Under the pieces are notes generated by a model. That model saw only the letters and a list, made by a program, of their open reading frames with translations. It had not been told where the DNA came from and searched no databases. From contig NZ_RBXA01000001.1 in NCBI RefSeq assembly GCF_003634755.1, positions 186,001 to 250,000 of the forward strand: a stretch of DNA of 64,000 nt, written 5' to 3'. Source of the DNA: Flavobacterium limicola (GTDB lineage Bacteria; Bacteroidota; Bacteroidia; Flavobacteriales; Flavobacteriaceae). The translations under genes and the position numbers were made by a program. This document shows positions 16,618-26,318 of this stretch, one piece after another; position 1 is the first letter of the stretch; every line of letters begins with the position of its first letter.

Positions 16618-17556
16618 TTATCCAAAGTTTTGTTTTTCAACCAAGTATGTCATTAAAATTTTCTCGAAACTTTCATCCACACTCACCGGAATGTACTTTA
16701 TTCGGTTTTGAGAGCAGGTTAAAGCCAACTTCTTGAAGTAACTTTCCACCTCTTTTTCGTATTCCTTCTTAACAGTATCGGCAAAAACAGCCACTTCTTC
16801 TCCCGTTTCCACATCAATAAACTTCCTTGGAGCATTATCAAAGTCAAAATTTAACTCTGTTTTCTTATCAACAACGTGAAACAGGACTACTTTATGCTTG
16901 TTGTGTTTCAAATGTTGCAGCGCATTAAAGAGTGCTTCTTCTCCGGATGATTCTGGACCGGACTGAAACATATCCGTAAATAAGATGATCATCGAACGAC
17001 GGTGGATTTTCTCCGCTATTTGATGCAAAAATGTAACTGTGTCTGTCTTTTTTTCAACAGGAGGTTTCACAAGCAAGCCTTCGAGTGTATTCAAAATCAT
17101 TCGGTGATGGCGATCACTACCTTTTTCAGGCGCATAGGACTCGTATCTATCCGAAAACACACTTAGACCCACAGCATCGCGTTGTTTCTTCAACAGATTC
17201 ATTAAAACTGCCGAAGCCAATACTGAAAACCCAATCTTATTCTCAAAAAAGTTCTGATTCTCTTTTAGTTTTGGATAATGCATCGATGATGAATTATCAA
17301 TAATAATATGACACCGCAAATTCGTTTCCTCCTCAAAACGTTTAGTAAACAGGCGATCCGTTTTAGCAAAAAGCTTCCAATCAATGTGCTTGGTGCTTTC
17401 ACCAACATTATACACTTTATGCTCAGCAAATTCAGCTGAAAAGCCATGAAACGGACTTTTATGCATTCCAGAAATAAAACCCTCCACAACTTGATTAGCC
17501 AGCAGTTCTAGGTGCTGAAAACTAGAAATTTTCTCTATTTGTGATTCAATCTTCAT
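16618..17556 (-). CDS. DUF58 domain protein (vWA-like)
   Basis: A 312-residue cytoplasmic protein of the DUF58 family, usually found in operons with MoxR ATPases. The conserved N-terminal block GFISGMHKSPFHGFSAEF and the GESTKHIDWKLFAKTDRLFTKRFEEE stretch (about residues 50-82) are present. They are followed by a vWA-like IIIDNSSSM metal-site motif (DxSxS). No MoxR gene is adjacent here, so it appears to be a solitary copy. It is followed on the minus strand only by the tRNA array. Confidence 0.87.
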   Translation of the reverse strand: MKIESQIEKISSFQHLELLANQVVEGFISGMHKSPFHGFSAEFAEHKVYNVGESTKHIDWKLFAKTDRLFTKRFEEETNLRCHIIIDNSSSMHYPKLKENQNFFENKIGFSVLASAVLMNLLKKQRDAVGLSVFSDRYESYAPEKGSDRHHRMILNTLEGLLVKPPVEKKTDTVTFLHQIAEKIHRRSMIILFTDMFQSGPESSGEEALFNALQHLKHNKHKVVLFHVVDKKTELNFDFDNAPRKFIDVETGEEVAVFADTVKKEYEKEVESYFKKLALTCSQNRIKYIPVSVDESFEKILMTYLVEKQNFG

Positions 17557-17650
17557 CTACCAAATATATTAAAAGATTGAACGATTTAAAAATTAAAAGA
17601 TTACCGTAGCAAAACTTAATTAAGAAGCTGAAATCAATTCAGTTAAAACA

Positions 17651-17680
17651 AAAAAAAGGCCTGACTTTCGTCAAACCTTT
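17651..17680 (-). terminator. Terminator of trxA
   Basis: AAAAGG-CC-TGAC and GTCA-AA-CCTTTT form a stem with a two-base internal mismatch and a TTTC loop. A T run follows on the minus strand, about 45 bp after the trxA stop. Confidence 0.65.
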
Positions 17681-17723
17681 TCTCTGAATCCTTACAGATT
17701 CTATATAAATCATAATCTACCGA

Positions 17724-18041
17724 TTACAACAAAGCGTCTAAACTATCAGCGTAAGTTTGTTTCGGAGCAACTCCTACTTGTTTTCCTACTACTTCTCCGT
17801 TATGAAAAACCAATACTGTTGGGATATTTCTAACTCCGTATTTAGCTGCAAATTCTTGGTTTGCATCAACATCAACTTTTCCTACAACAACTTTACCTTC
17901 GTATTCGTTGCTCAATTCATCAATGATTGGACCTACCATTCTACAAGGTCCGCACCATGCTGCCCAAAAATCTACCATTACTGGTTTGTCTGATTTTAAA
18001 ACTACTTCTTCAAAAGTAGCATCTGTTATTGCTAATGCCAT
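17724..18041 (-). CDS. trxA: Thioredoxin
   Basis: A 105-residue thioredoxin that reduces protein disulfides in the cytoplasm. The active site is WCGPC with Cys30 and Cys33. It has the VDFWAAWC lead-in, the buried Asp24 and the cis-Pro motif NIPTVLVF. The length is exactly that of standard TrxA. It is monocistronic with its own terminator. Upstream, TAAATTTG at 18103-18096 (minus strand) is a likely -7 box, although the -33 element is weak. Confidence 0.96.
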   Translation of the reverse strand: MALAITDATFEEVVLKSDKPVMVDFWAAWCGPCRMVGPIIDELSNEYEGKVVVGKVDVDANQEFAAKYGVRNIPTVLVFHNGEVVGKQVGVAPKQTYADSLDALL

Positions 18042-18189
18042 AATATTTTATTTAAAGTTTACCGTCCGAATATTTTATTGTTTCAAACTAGATTACAAAT
18101 TTAGAAATTAAAAACAAATCAAACACTATTCCCAAATTAGTTTTGACTATTAATCCATTATCAATTCCTATCTCTACTGGTTGCAAAAT

Positions 18190-18300
18190 TCCGGTTTTGA
18201 TTTTCAGAAGCTATTTCCTGCTGTACGCAATTATCTTTTCCGGCTTAAAAAAGCCTGAAAAGGTAATTGCGCTAGCAATTCGACCATCAGGGCTAAAAAC
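18190..18300. repeat. Structured repeat, family A copy 2 (inverted)
   Basis: On the minus strand this reads TTTTAGCCCTGATGG, then a long imperfect stem around GGCTTTTTTAAGCC (arms GCAATTATCTTTTC 18227-18240 and GAAAAGGTAATTGC 18257-18270), then CAGCAGGAAATAGCTTC. The end blocks match those at 14112-14200 and 60066-60165, while the stem sequence differs. No protein is supported here: the small plus-strand open frame is just this repeat. Confidence 0.65.
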
Positions 18301-18332
18301 CCGTGTTACCAAAACCTTTTTTTAAAACAAAA

Positions 18333-18358
18333 AAGGGATGCTTTTTCAAACATCCCTT
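18333..18358 (-). terminator. Terminator of the outer-membrane protein gene
   Basis: AAGGGATG (18333-18340) and CATCCCTT (18351-18358) form an 8-bp stem with a 10-nt loop, followed by a T run on the minus strand, 20 bp after the stop. Confidence 0.75.
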
Positions 18359-18377
18359 CTCCTATAATAAAATTGTA

Positions 18378-19241
18378 TTACAAACTATATTTCAATCCTA
18401 AAGTCAAACCAAGACCACTGATTCCAACATAAGAACTTAATTCATCTGTAGGTCTAGAAGTATCTACAGTGTTAAATTGAGAATTATTAGAATTACTATC
18501 CAAACGATCCGTATAATTAGAATGTACTTGAGAAGTGCTACGCGTGCTCAATCTATCCGTTCCGTTAATAGTGAATTCTGTAGTCTCTTTATCTTTACCA
18601 TGTACCGTAAAGTTACGGTATTCCAATTCTGCGAATGCAGAAATATGGTTTCCTAATTTAAATGAAGTACCCAATGCTGCCTGAAAACCTACAGTAGGAT
18701 TTGGTTTGATAACATCTTTACTGAATACATTTACTCCAGGAGCTGCAACTGCATTAGTTTTAATTGTTAAATCACCATGAACAGGAACAATTACACCTAC
18801 CTTGGAATAAGTTTCGAAACCTTTTACTTCACCTAAAAACAATACAATCGCAGGAGCTAAATCAAAAGCAGTGATTTGACCCACGGATTTCAAGGTTACC
18901 AATCCATCATCTACTCTCTTAACCATTGTCTTATCATTACTATTATAATAATTGATCCCCATTTCAACACCTAAACGATCTGTGAAACGGTATCCAACAG
19001 TTGCTCCAGTTCTAAAACCTTCACCAAATGAACCTGTAACACTTTCTTCAGAAACTAATTCCCCTCCTACATAAACCTTACTCAATGCTGCATTCCCTCC
19101 AACTGTTGGAAATTCTGTAGCGGCAGTTTGCATGAAGTAAGATCCTCCAAGCTTAAAATACCAACTTTCTTTTTTTTCAGTTTGAGCAAACATAGTCATA
19201 GAACAAACCATTAATCCTAATACAAATAGGTTCTTTTTCAT
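18378..19241 (-). CDS. Outer-membrane beta-barrel protein
   Basis: A 287-residue protein with a clear signal peptide (MKKNLFVLGLMVCSMTMFAQ, cleavage after AQ at about 20). The mature part alternates hydrophobic and polar residues and is rich in Tyr, Gly and aromatic strand ends, e.g. ATVGYRFTDRLGVEMGINYY and HISAFAELEYRNF. It ends in GLTLGLKYSL, a typical beta-signal with terminal aromatic and hydrophobic residues. This fits an OmpW/OprF-like 8-strand barrel. A TAAGTTTG box at 19271-19264 (minus strand) is a possible -7 element. The 300 bp upstream toward dnaE holds no other gene that I can see. The precise function is unknown. Confidence 0.8.
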   Translation of the reverse strand: MKKNLFVLGLMVCSMTMFAQTEKKESWYFKLGGSYFMQTAATEFPTVGGNAALSKVYVGGELVSEESVTGSFGEGFRTGATVGYRFTDRLGVEMGINYYNSNDKTMVKRVDDGLVTLKSVGQITAFDLAPAIVLFLGEVKGFETYSKVGVIVPVHGDLTIKTNAVAAPGVNVFSKDVIKPNPTVGFQAALGTSFKLGNHISAFAELEYRNFTVHGKDKETTEFTINGTDRLSTRSTSQVHSNYTDRLDSNSNNSQFNTVDTSRPTDELSSYVGISGLGLTLGLKYSL

Positions 19242-19539
19242 AATTTTATTTTTTGTTGTGCGACAAACTTATATAATTTTAGCTAATGCTTTTGTGTATT
19301 TCTTAAAGAAATGTGAACACAAAAAAAACATTATATGCATGCATATAAAAATCAACCCTTTACATAGAAAAATTTAACGTTTCAGATCTAAAAAAACAAC
19401 AAACAACAAGCAAAAAAAAGCAATAATTAGATAAATTGAACCTTATTTTGACACAAGTAACCTTAAAAATAACCCTCTCGATTCTATATTATTCTAATTC
19501 CGGGATTTAAATTTTATTTATCTGTACTGCTGACAAGGC

Positions 19540-22500
19540 CTAATTAAGCTTAAAATTAATCTGCATTTTTTCTAACTCCAATAATAATTCATTAGAAATC
19601 TTGATTTTCAATTTTCTGCTAGGCATGGTTAATTTAGTCACAACCTTAATTTCCTCGACTTCTTCAACTTTTGCAATTGAATTTGCCTCTGGAATTTCGA
19701 GAGTTCCCATTTCAGAATCTTCATTTTCATCAACAAAAGCTACCTCTTCATTCTCTAATTCAACTGGAGCAACGGCAACGAGGCGTTTCGTTTTTTCCAA
19801 TTCCATAACTTCAAAGGAAACTGTATTATCGCCTTTATTTTCCTGAAAAATATGGCTCAATTTATGGATAAAATCAGTTTCTAAATCCTTAATATTTAGC
19901 AGCACAATTAATTTTCTAGCGAAAGTTTCTAACACATCTTGCAATTGTTTTACCTCAACAAACTGTAGCCTAGGCTCTCCTTTTTTACCTGTATCTCGGT
20001 CTGTCCAACCCTCTTTCACCATCACTTTCATAAAGGTAAAATTATTCTGGATAAAGAAATGGCGAAACTTTAAATACTCTTCACCAAAAATTCGGAATTC
20101 ATAACTTTCATCATACCCTTCTAAAGTAAACATACCCCAGCCTTTTCCATTTTTAGCTACACGGTGCTGTACATTATTGATAATCCCTCCAAAAGCCAAA
20201 CTTTTACTGACATGCAATTCCATGTTTTTCAATGCTTCCAGTTTGGCATTACAAAAATATTTCATTTCAAATTTGTAATCGTCCAACGGATGTCCCGATA
20301 TATATATCCCAACTACTTCTTTTTCTTTAGCCAATTTTTCCATCGTGCTCCAATCCTCGCAAGGCGGCACAATAGGTTCTGCTATTTGAACATCACTGCT
20401 GTCGCCAAACAAACTGACTTGCGATGAATTCTCATTTTCCTGAAACTTTGCACCATACCGAATCGCTTTTTCATAAAAGGTAATTCCATCACCATCATCA
20501 TGAAAATATTGCGCTCTTGTAGTTCCTGTAAAGGAGTCAAAACCGCCAGCTAAAACCAAATTTTCTAATGCTTTTTTATTAGCCGCACGCAAATCAATAC
20601 GTTTGGTTAAATCAAAAATAGATTTGTATCTACCATCTTTTCTATTCTCTACAATTGTTGCCACAGCTCCTGAACCCACGCCTTTAACGGCTCCCATTCC
20701 AAAACGTACTGCATAATCATCATTTACTGTAAATTTGTAAAACGACTCATTCACATCAGGCCCTAAAACCTGCAATCCCATACGTTTACACTCTTCCATA
20801 AAGAACGAAACCTGCTTAATATCACTCATATTATTCGAAAGAACCGCTGCCATATATTCGGCCGGATAATTCGCTTTCAAAAATGCTGTTTGGTATGCAA
20901 TCCAAGCATAACAAGTAGAGTGCGATTTATTAAAGGCATATTCAGCAAAGGCTTCCCAGTCTTTCCATATTTTCTCCAATTTATCTTCGTCATGACCTTT
21001 GGCGGCAGCCTGACTGATAAATTTAGGTTTCATTTTATCCAAAACGTCCTTTTGTTTTTTTCCCATTGCTTTACGCAAAACGTCGGCATCACCTTTGGAG
21101 AAATCTGCCAATTTTTGGGACAAAAGCATTACCTGTTCCTGATAAACCGTAATTCCGTACGTATCTTTTAATAATTCTTCGCAAGCATCTAAATCATAAA
21201 TAATTTCCTCTTCGCCATTTTTTCTTTTTACAAAACTCGGAATATAAGCAATAGGTCCCGGACGATACAACGCATTCATCGCAATCAAATCGGGAAATAC
21301 TGTTGGTTTCAATTCCTTCATGTATTTCTGCATTCCAGGACTCTCATATTGAAAAATTCCCACCGTTTCTCCTCGTTGAAAAAGCTCATAGGTCTTCAAA
21401 TCATCAATCGGAAAAGTGTCTGGATCAAGATCAATTCCAGTTCTGTATTTTACTAATTTAACGGTGTCTTTTATAAGAGTCAGGGTTTTCAAACCCAAGA
21501 AGTCCATCTTCAGCAATCCGGCACTTTCCACAACCGAGTTATCAAATTGGGTCACATACAAATCGGAATCTTTGGCGGTAGCCACAGGAACAAAATCAGT
21601 AATATCGCTTGGCGTAATAATTACTCCACAGGCGTGAATCCCTGTATTTCTTAAGTTTCCTTCTAAAACTTTAGCTTGCTGAATGGTTTCTCCACCCAAA
21701 TCATCTTCATTAGCAAGACCTATTAATTCTTTTATTTTATCGTATTCTTCCGGACGAACGGCTTTCTTAATGACATCCTCCTTTTCATTTAAAAACCGAG
21801 CCAAATTCCACTTAGACGGCATCATTCCCGGAATCAATTTCGCAATTTTATCGGCTTCGAATAAAGGCAAATCCAATACACGAGCGGTATCTCGAATCGC
21901 TGATTTGGTTGCCATTTTACCATAAGTGATAATCTGTGCCACTTGTTTTGAACCGTATTTTCGGATTACATAATCCATTACACTGCTTCGTCCTTCATCA
22001 TCAAAATCGATATCAATATCGGGTAATGACACACGATCCGGATTTAGGAAACGCTCAAAAAGCAGGTTGTACATCAAAGGGTCAATATTGGTAATTTTCA
22101 AACAATATGCCACCACAGATCCTGCCGCAGAACCCCTTCCAGGCCCAACAGAAACGCCCATACTTCTCGCTTCGGCAATTAAATCCTGTACAATCAGGAA
22201 GTAACCCGGATAACCAGAATTGGAAATCGTTAACAATTCAAAATCCAATCGTTCCTGAATTTCTTCAGTAATTACTGGATAGCGTCTTCTTGCTCCTTCA
22301 AAAGTCAAATGTCTTAAATACGCATTTTCACCTCGTACTCCGCCATCAACTGCATCTTCTGGATTATTAAACTCAACCGGGATTTCAAATTTTGGAAGTA
22401 AAACTTCACGAGCCAAATCGAAAATTTCAATCTTGTCCACAATCTCCGAAATATTCGAAATCGCTTCCGGCAAATTGGCAAAAAGCTGCTTCATTTCGTC

Positions 22501-24084
22501 TCCCGACTTGAAATAATATTCCTGATTCGGCAATCCGTAACGATAGCCGCGACCTCGTCCTATTGGCGTTGTCTGCTTTTCGCCATCACGCACACAAAGC
22601 AAAATATCGTGTGCATTCGAATTTTCTTTGTCTATATAAAAGGTATTGTTTGTCGCTATAATTTTGACCTCATGCTTTCTTGCCAATGAAATTAAAGACG
22701 CATTCACCCGATTTTCATCTTCCTGATTGTGACGCATCACCTCAATGTAAAAATCTTCCTTGAACTCGTTTTTCCACCAAATCAAGGCTTCTTCAGCTTG
22801 GTTTTCACCAATATTTAAAATCTTATTTGGTATTTCGCCATAAAGATTTCCAGACAAAACAATAATATCTTCTTTGAACTCCTGAATGACTTTTCGGTCG
22901 ATTCTTGGCACATAATAAAACCCTTCCGTATAAGCGATGGAAGACATTTTAGCCAAATTATGGTAGCCTTTTTTGGTCTTCGCCAAAAGAACTATTTGAT
23001 ATCCATTGTCCTTAACCGATTTATTTTTATGGTCTTCACATACAAAAAATTCGCAGCCCACAATTGGTTTCATCGGAACTTCTGTAGGTTCCTCGCCATT
23101 TTCGATTGCCGCTTTATTCTTGGCTTCAGCCGCTTTATTATGGTATAAAATATCGCGCACGAAATGAAAAGCTCCCATCAAATTCGCATGATCCGTCATG
23201 GCAACTGCAGGCATTTTTTGTTGTGCTGCTGCTTTTACCAATGCCGCAATACTAATGGTAGATTGCAACACCGAGAACTGCGTATGATTGTGCAAGTGCA
23301 CGAAAGGTGTATCTATAAGCACCTTTTTATTCTCAGAAAGCTCTGCTCTGGAAACGGCCGGCGCTTGTTTTTCGCCAAACTGCTGACGAATTTTATCCGA
23401 AGCTTCCTTGAGATTTATATGTTTTAAACCAATGAGTTTAATCTCATTTGGATTCTTACTTTGAAAATCTTGAAAATAACTGGCTGGAACATCGAGCTCC
23501 TCTTTTGTGAAAACATCTCGACGAATCAACTCCAAGAAACAACGCGTAGTTGCCTCCACATCTGCAGTTGCATTGTGCGCTTCACCAAAGGGTTTATTAA
23601 AAAGATAAGAGTGTAATTCTGTTAATGTTGGCAGTTTGAATTTTCCTCCTCGACCACCAGGCAGTTTTAATAAGGAAGCAGTAACTTCAGTACAGGTATC
23701 CAGAATTGGCATTGAACTCATTTGGCTTTCAACGCCCATTCTATAAAACTCACAACCCATAATATTTATATCAAAACCTAGATTTTGACCTACAATGAAT
23801 TTGGCTTTACCCAATGCGATATTGAATTTTTCCAAAACTTCCGCCAAAGAAATTCCATCAGCTTCCGCCAATTCAGTAGAAATACCGTGAATTCGTTCTG
23901 CGTCATACGGAATATTAAAACCTTCGGGCTTGACCAAATAATCTTGATGCTCGATGAGTTTTCCCATATCATCATGCAACTGCCAAGCAATTTGAATACA
24001 ACGCGGCCAGTTATCCGTATCTGAAATGGGAGCGCCCCAACGCTTTGGTAATCCTGTAGTTTCGGTATCGAATATTAAGTACAT
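19540..24084 (-). CDS. dnaE: DNA polymerase III alpha subunit with fused N-terminal DnaQ-like exonuclease
   Basis: The replicative polymerase catalytic subunit, about 1514 residues. The first 190 or so residues are a DEDD exonuclease (FDTETTGLP, and HNATADVEA with the late His and Asp). The PHP domain follows from about 260 (HLHNHTQFSVLQ, MTDHANLMGAFHF). The polymerase core has GPGRGSAAGS and PDIDIDFDDEGR (about 690), the catalytic Asp triad region. I start at the ATG at 24084, giving MYLIFDTETTGLP, because the 13 residues ahead of it carry no family signal. The gene is monocistronic. TAAATTTG at 24142-24135 (minus strand) is a likely -7 box, though it has no good partner. The N-terminal fusion implies built-in proofreading; see findings. 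Confidence 0.95.
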   Translation of the reverse strand: MYLIFDTETTGLPKRWGAPISDTDNWPRCIQIAWQLHDDMGKLIEHQDYLVKPEGFNIPYDAERIHGISTELAEADGISLAEVLEKFNIALGKAKFIVGQNLGFDINIMGCEFYRMGVESQMSSMPILDTCTEVTASLLKLPGGRGGKFKLPTLTELHSYLFNKPFGEAHNATADVEATTRCFLELIRRDVFTKEELDVPASYFQDFQSKNPNEIKLIGLKHINLKEASDKIRQQFGEKQAPAVSRAELSENKKVLIDTPFVHLHNHTQFSVLQSTISIAALVKAAAQQKMPAVAMTDHANLMGAFHFVRDILYHNKAAEAKNKAAIENGEEPTEVPMKPIVGCEFFVCEDHKNKSVKDNGYQIVLLAKTKKGYHNLAKMSSIAYTEGFYYVPRIDRKVIQEFKEDIIVLSGNLYGEIPNKILNIGENQAEEALIWWKNEFKEDFYIEVMRHNQEDENRVNASLISLARKHEVKIIATNNTFYIDKENSNAHDILLCVRDGEKQTTPIGRGRGYRYGLPNQEYYFKSGDEMKQLFANLPEAISNISEIVDKIEIFDLAREVLLPKFEIPVEFNNPEDAVDGGVRGENAYLRHLTFEGARRRYPVITEEIQERLDFELLTISNSGYPGYFLIVQDLIAEARSMGVSVGPGRGSAAGSVVAYCLKITNIDPLMYNLLFERFLNPDRVSLPDIDIDFDDEGRSSVMDYVIRKYGSKQVAQIITYGKMATKSAIRDTARVLDLPLFEADKIAKLIPGMMPSKWNLARFLNEKEDVIKKAVRPEEYDKIKELIGLANEDDLGGETIQQAKVLEGNLRNTGIHACGVIITPSDITDFVPVATAKDSDLYVTQFDNSVVESAGLLKMDFLGLKTLTLIKDTVKLVKYRTGIDLDPDTFPIDDLKTYELFQRGETVGIFQYESPGMQKYMKELKPTVFPDLIAMNALYRPGPIAYIPSFVKRKNGEEEIIYDLDACEELLKDTYGITVYQEQVMLLSQKLADFSKGDADVLRKAMGKKQKDVLDKMKPKFISQAAAKGHDEDKLEKIWKDWEAFAEYAFNKSHSTCYAWIAYQTAFLKANYPAEYMAAVLSNNMSDIKQVSFFMEECKRMGLQVLGPDVNESFYKFTVNDDYAVRFGMGAVKGVGSGAVATIVENRKDGRYKSIFDLTKRIDLRAANKKALENLVLAGGFDSFTGTTRAQYFHDDGDGITFYEKAIRYGAKFQENENSSQVSLFGDSSDVQIAEPIVPPCEDWSTMEKLAKEKEVVGIYISGHPLDDYKFEMKYFCNAKLEALKNMELHVSKSLAFGGIINNVQHRVAKNGKGWGMFTLEGYDESYEFRIFGEEYLKFRHFFIQNNFTFMKVMVKEGWTDRDTGKKGEPRLQFVEVKQLQDVLETFARKLIVLLNIKDLETDFIHKLSHIFQENKGDNTVSFEVMELEKTKRLVAVAPVELENEEVAFVDENEDSEMGTLEIPEANSIAKVEEVEEIKVVTKLTMPSRKLKIKISNELLLELEKMQINFKLN

Positions 24085-24725
24085 ATCTGGAGTTGAAGTG
24101 TTTGTGATTTTAAAAAATCGCAAAAAATGAATTTCAAATTTAGTTTTTTTTAGGGTAGAATAGCAGCTAAGTTATCAACAAAACTAAATTTATTTTCAAG
24201 GACTATTCTCCTATTAAAACTACAATCATTTTGAACAAATCATCTTAAACGTACTTTGTTATAAAGATAAAAAGACCACATATTGATTTTTGGATGTCGT
24301 AGTATTTTATCAAATAAAAATACTGAAATACGAGTAAAAAAAAGTCAACTTACTCATGAAATCAGGTTTAAAAACAGCTTCAATAAAAGTTAAATAGCGA
24401 ATTTAAAATTAAAAAAAAATCAATTTAAATCCCATTTAATTAAATATTCATAATCATAACCGCTTTTAAGACATGAATACTAACTATTCGATAAATATCA
24501 AAAAATTAAAAAAACTGACGATACATTTTATTTAAATAAAAAACTACACTACTAAAAAAGAAGTCTAAAAGACAAAATTCAATTAAGAAATATCCGGATG
24601 AGATTTTGGGTATCGTATATAATGAAATATTGGTAAGTATAGACTTGATTGTTTTTTTAGTTTTGCTATCATAGTTATCATCTTAGCCAACTTGGCTATA
24701 AAAAAATACATTAAAATATATCAAA
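24085..24725. other. Intergenic region between dnaE and the leu operon
   Basis: About 640 bp of very AT-rich DNA between two divergent genes, with no protein or RNA gene that I can support. It should hold both promoters. A TAGTTTTG box (24658-24665) lies 60 bp before leuC, and the palindrome TAGCCAACTTGGCTA (24684-24698) lies between it and the start codon. No tRNA-like or riboswitch-like fold was recognised, and I see no leader peptide with a run of Leu codons. Confidence 0.5.
24684..24698. promoter_or_regulatory. 15-bp palindrome upstream of leuC, possible operator
   Basis: TAGCCAA-C-TTGGCTA is a perfect inverted repeat around one base, about 30 bp before the leuC start and 20 bp after a TAGTTTTG box. 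It could bind a dimeric regulator or form a small GGCTA/TAGCC hairpin. No regulator gene is adjacent. Confidence 0.4.
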
Positions 24726-26120
24726 ATGAGTACTACATTATTTGACAAAGTATGGGATTCGCACGTGGTGCGTAAGATAGAAGATGGACCGGACGTGTTT
24801 TTTATTGACCGTCATTTCATCCATGAAGTTACTAGTCCTGTAGCTTTTTTAGGTTTAAAAGAACGAGGGATTTCGGTTTTATACCCAGAACGCACTTTTG
24901 CTACCGCAGATCACAACACCCCAACTATAAATCAACATTTACCTGTTGAAGATGCATTATCTGCAAATCAACTTAAGGCATTAGAAGACAACGCAGCAGA
25001 ATATGGTATTTCTCACTGGGGATTAGGTCATAAAAAAAATGGAATTGTACACGTAGTAGGACCTGAAAACGGAATCACTTTACCAGGCGCCACTATTGTT
25101 TGTGGAGATTCTCATACCTCTACGCATGGTGCTTTTGGTGCTATTGCCTTTGGTATTGGAACTTCTGAGGTTGAAATGGTGATGGCTACACAATGTATCA
25201 TGCAACCAAAACCAAAGAAAATGCGCATCAACGTAAATGGTAAATTGAGCAAAGGTGTTGGTCCGAAAGACGTTGCACTTTATATTATTTCTCAATTAAC
25301 AACTTCTGGAGGTACCGGATATTTTGCAGAATATGCCGGAAACGTTTTTGAAGATATGTCGATGGAAGGTCGTATGACTGTTTGTAACTTGAGTATCGAA
25401 ATGGGAGCTCGTGGTGGTATGATTGCACCTGACCAAAAAACATTCGATTTCTTAGAAGGAAGATTATACGCTCCAAAAGGCGAAGCTTGGACAAAAGCAG
25501 TGGAGTATTGGAAAACGTTAAAAACCGATGCTGATGCTGTTTTTGATGCAGAATTAAATATTGATGCTGCAGATATCGAACCAATGATTACTTATGGTAC
25601 AAATCCAGGAATGGGAATTGGTATCTCAAAAAATATCCCGAATGCCAACCAAGTGGAAGGTGGCGAGGAAACATACAAAAAATCGTTAGCCTATATGGGT
25701 TTTGAAGAAAACGACGTAATGATTGGCAAACCAATCGATTTTGTTTTCTTAGGAAGTTGTACCAATGGTAGAATCGAAGATTTCAGAGCTTTTACAGAAA
25801 TTGTAAAAGGGCGACAAAAAGCAGATAATGTTACGGCTTGGTTAGTTCCAGGTTCTCACGTAGTAGAAGCACAAATCAAAGAAGAAGGATTGCTAGACAT
25901 TCTTACCGAAGCTGGTTTTGTATTGCGTCAACCTGGTTGTTCGGCTTGTTTAGCAATGAATGACGATAAAGTTCCTGCGGGCAAATACGCGGTAAGCACC
26001 TCAAACAGAAACTTCGAAGGTCGTCAAGGTCCTGGTTCAAGAACATTATTGGCAAGTCCAATTATGGCCGCCGCTGCTGCAGTGACGGGAGTATTGACAG
26101 ATCCAAGAGATTTATTTTAA
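24726..26120 (+). CDS. leuC: 3-isopropylmalate dehydratase large subunit
   Basis: A 464-residue aconitase-family subunit that isomerises 2-isopropylmalate to 3-isopropylmalate in leucine synthesis. It carries the [4Fe-4S] ligand Cys residues in FLGSCTNGR and [11 protein letters not shown]. Other family motifs are [23 protein letters not shown] and [15 protein letters not shown]. The length is typical. It is the first gene of a leuC-leuD-leuA-leuB cluster, all on the plus strand. The 198-bp gap to leuD contains a short repeated element, so leuD may have its own start signal. Confidence 0.97.
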   Translation: MSTTLFDKVWDSHVVRKIEDGPDVFFIDRHFIHEVTSPVAFLGLKERGISVLYPERTFATADHNTPTINQHLPVEDALSANQLKALEDNAAEYGISHWGLGHKKNGIVHVVGPENGITLPGATIVCGDSHTSTHGAFGAIAFGIGTSEVEMVMATQCIMQPKPKKMRINVNGKLSKGVGPKDVALYIISQLTTSGGTGYFAEYAGNVFEDMSMEGRMTVCNLSIEMGARGGMIAPDQKTFDFLEGRLYAPKGEAWTKAVEYWKTLKTDADAVFDAELNIDAADIEPMITYGTNPGMGIGISKNIPNANQVEGGEETYKKSLAYMGFEENDVMIGKPIDFVFLGSCTNGRIEDFRAFTEIVKGRQKADNVTAWLVPGSHVVEAQIKEEGLLDILTEAGFVLRQPGCSACLAMNDDKVPAGKYAVSTSNRNFEGRQGPGSRTLLASPIMAAAAAVTGVLTDPRDLF

Positions 26121-26150
26121 AAGATTTCAGAATTTAGATTAACGATTTTT

Positions 26151-26182
26151 GACCCGAGCGTCAGCGAACTGGCGCAGCAATT
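26151..26182 (+). repeat. Short DPSxSELAQQ-encoding element between leuC and leuD
   Basis: GACCCGAGCGTCAGCGAACT is followed by GGCGCAGCAATT. Read in frame it encodes DPSVSELAQQ. As RNA, GCGTCAG-CGAA-CTGGCGC forms a 7-bp hairpin. CGATTTT and AAAATCG flank it as an inverted pair. A related copy, 24 of 32 bases identical, is inserted in frame in the broken trmN6 copy at 38905-38936. Confidence 0.55.
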
Positions 26183-26318
26183 CAGATTTCGTTAAAATCG
26201 ACACAGCATTTCAGTTTAAATTAATAGAATATAAAATAATATTAGTTAGCGGTTAAGATTCCATTTTCCACTCGGTAAATCTAAAATCAGAAATCGTTAA
26301 TCAAAAATCAAAAATCAA

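Noticed and set aside
18143..18325. A 60-codon plus-strand frame between trxA and the outer-membrane protein gene
   Set aside because: It covers the structured repeat (family A copy 2) and shows no protein-like conservation or start signal.
24630..24665. A full TTG-N19-TAnnTTTG promoter for leuC
   Set aside because: The TAGTTTTG box is good, but the nearest TTG trinucleotides are 10 or 25 nt away, not about 19.
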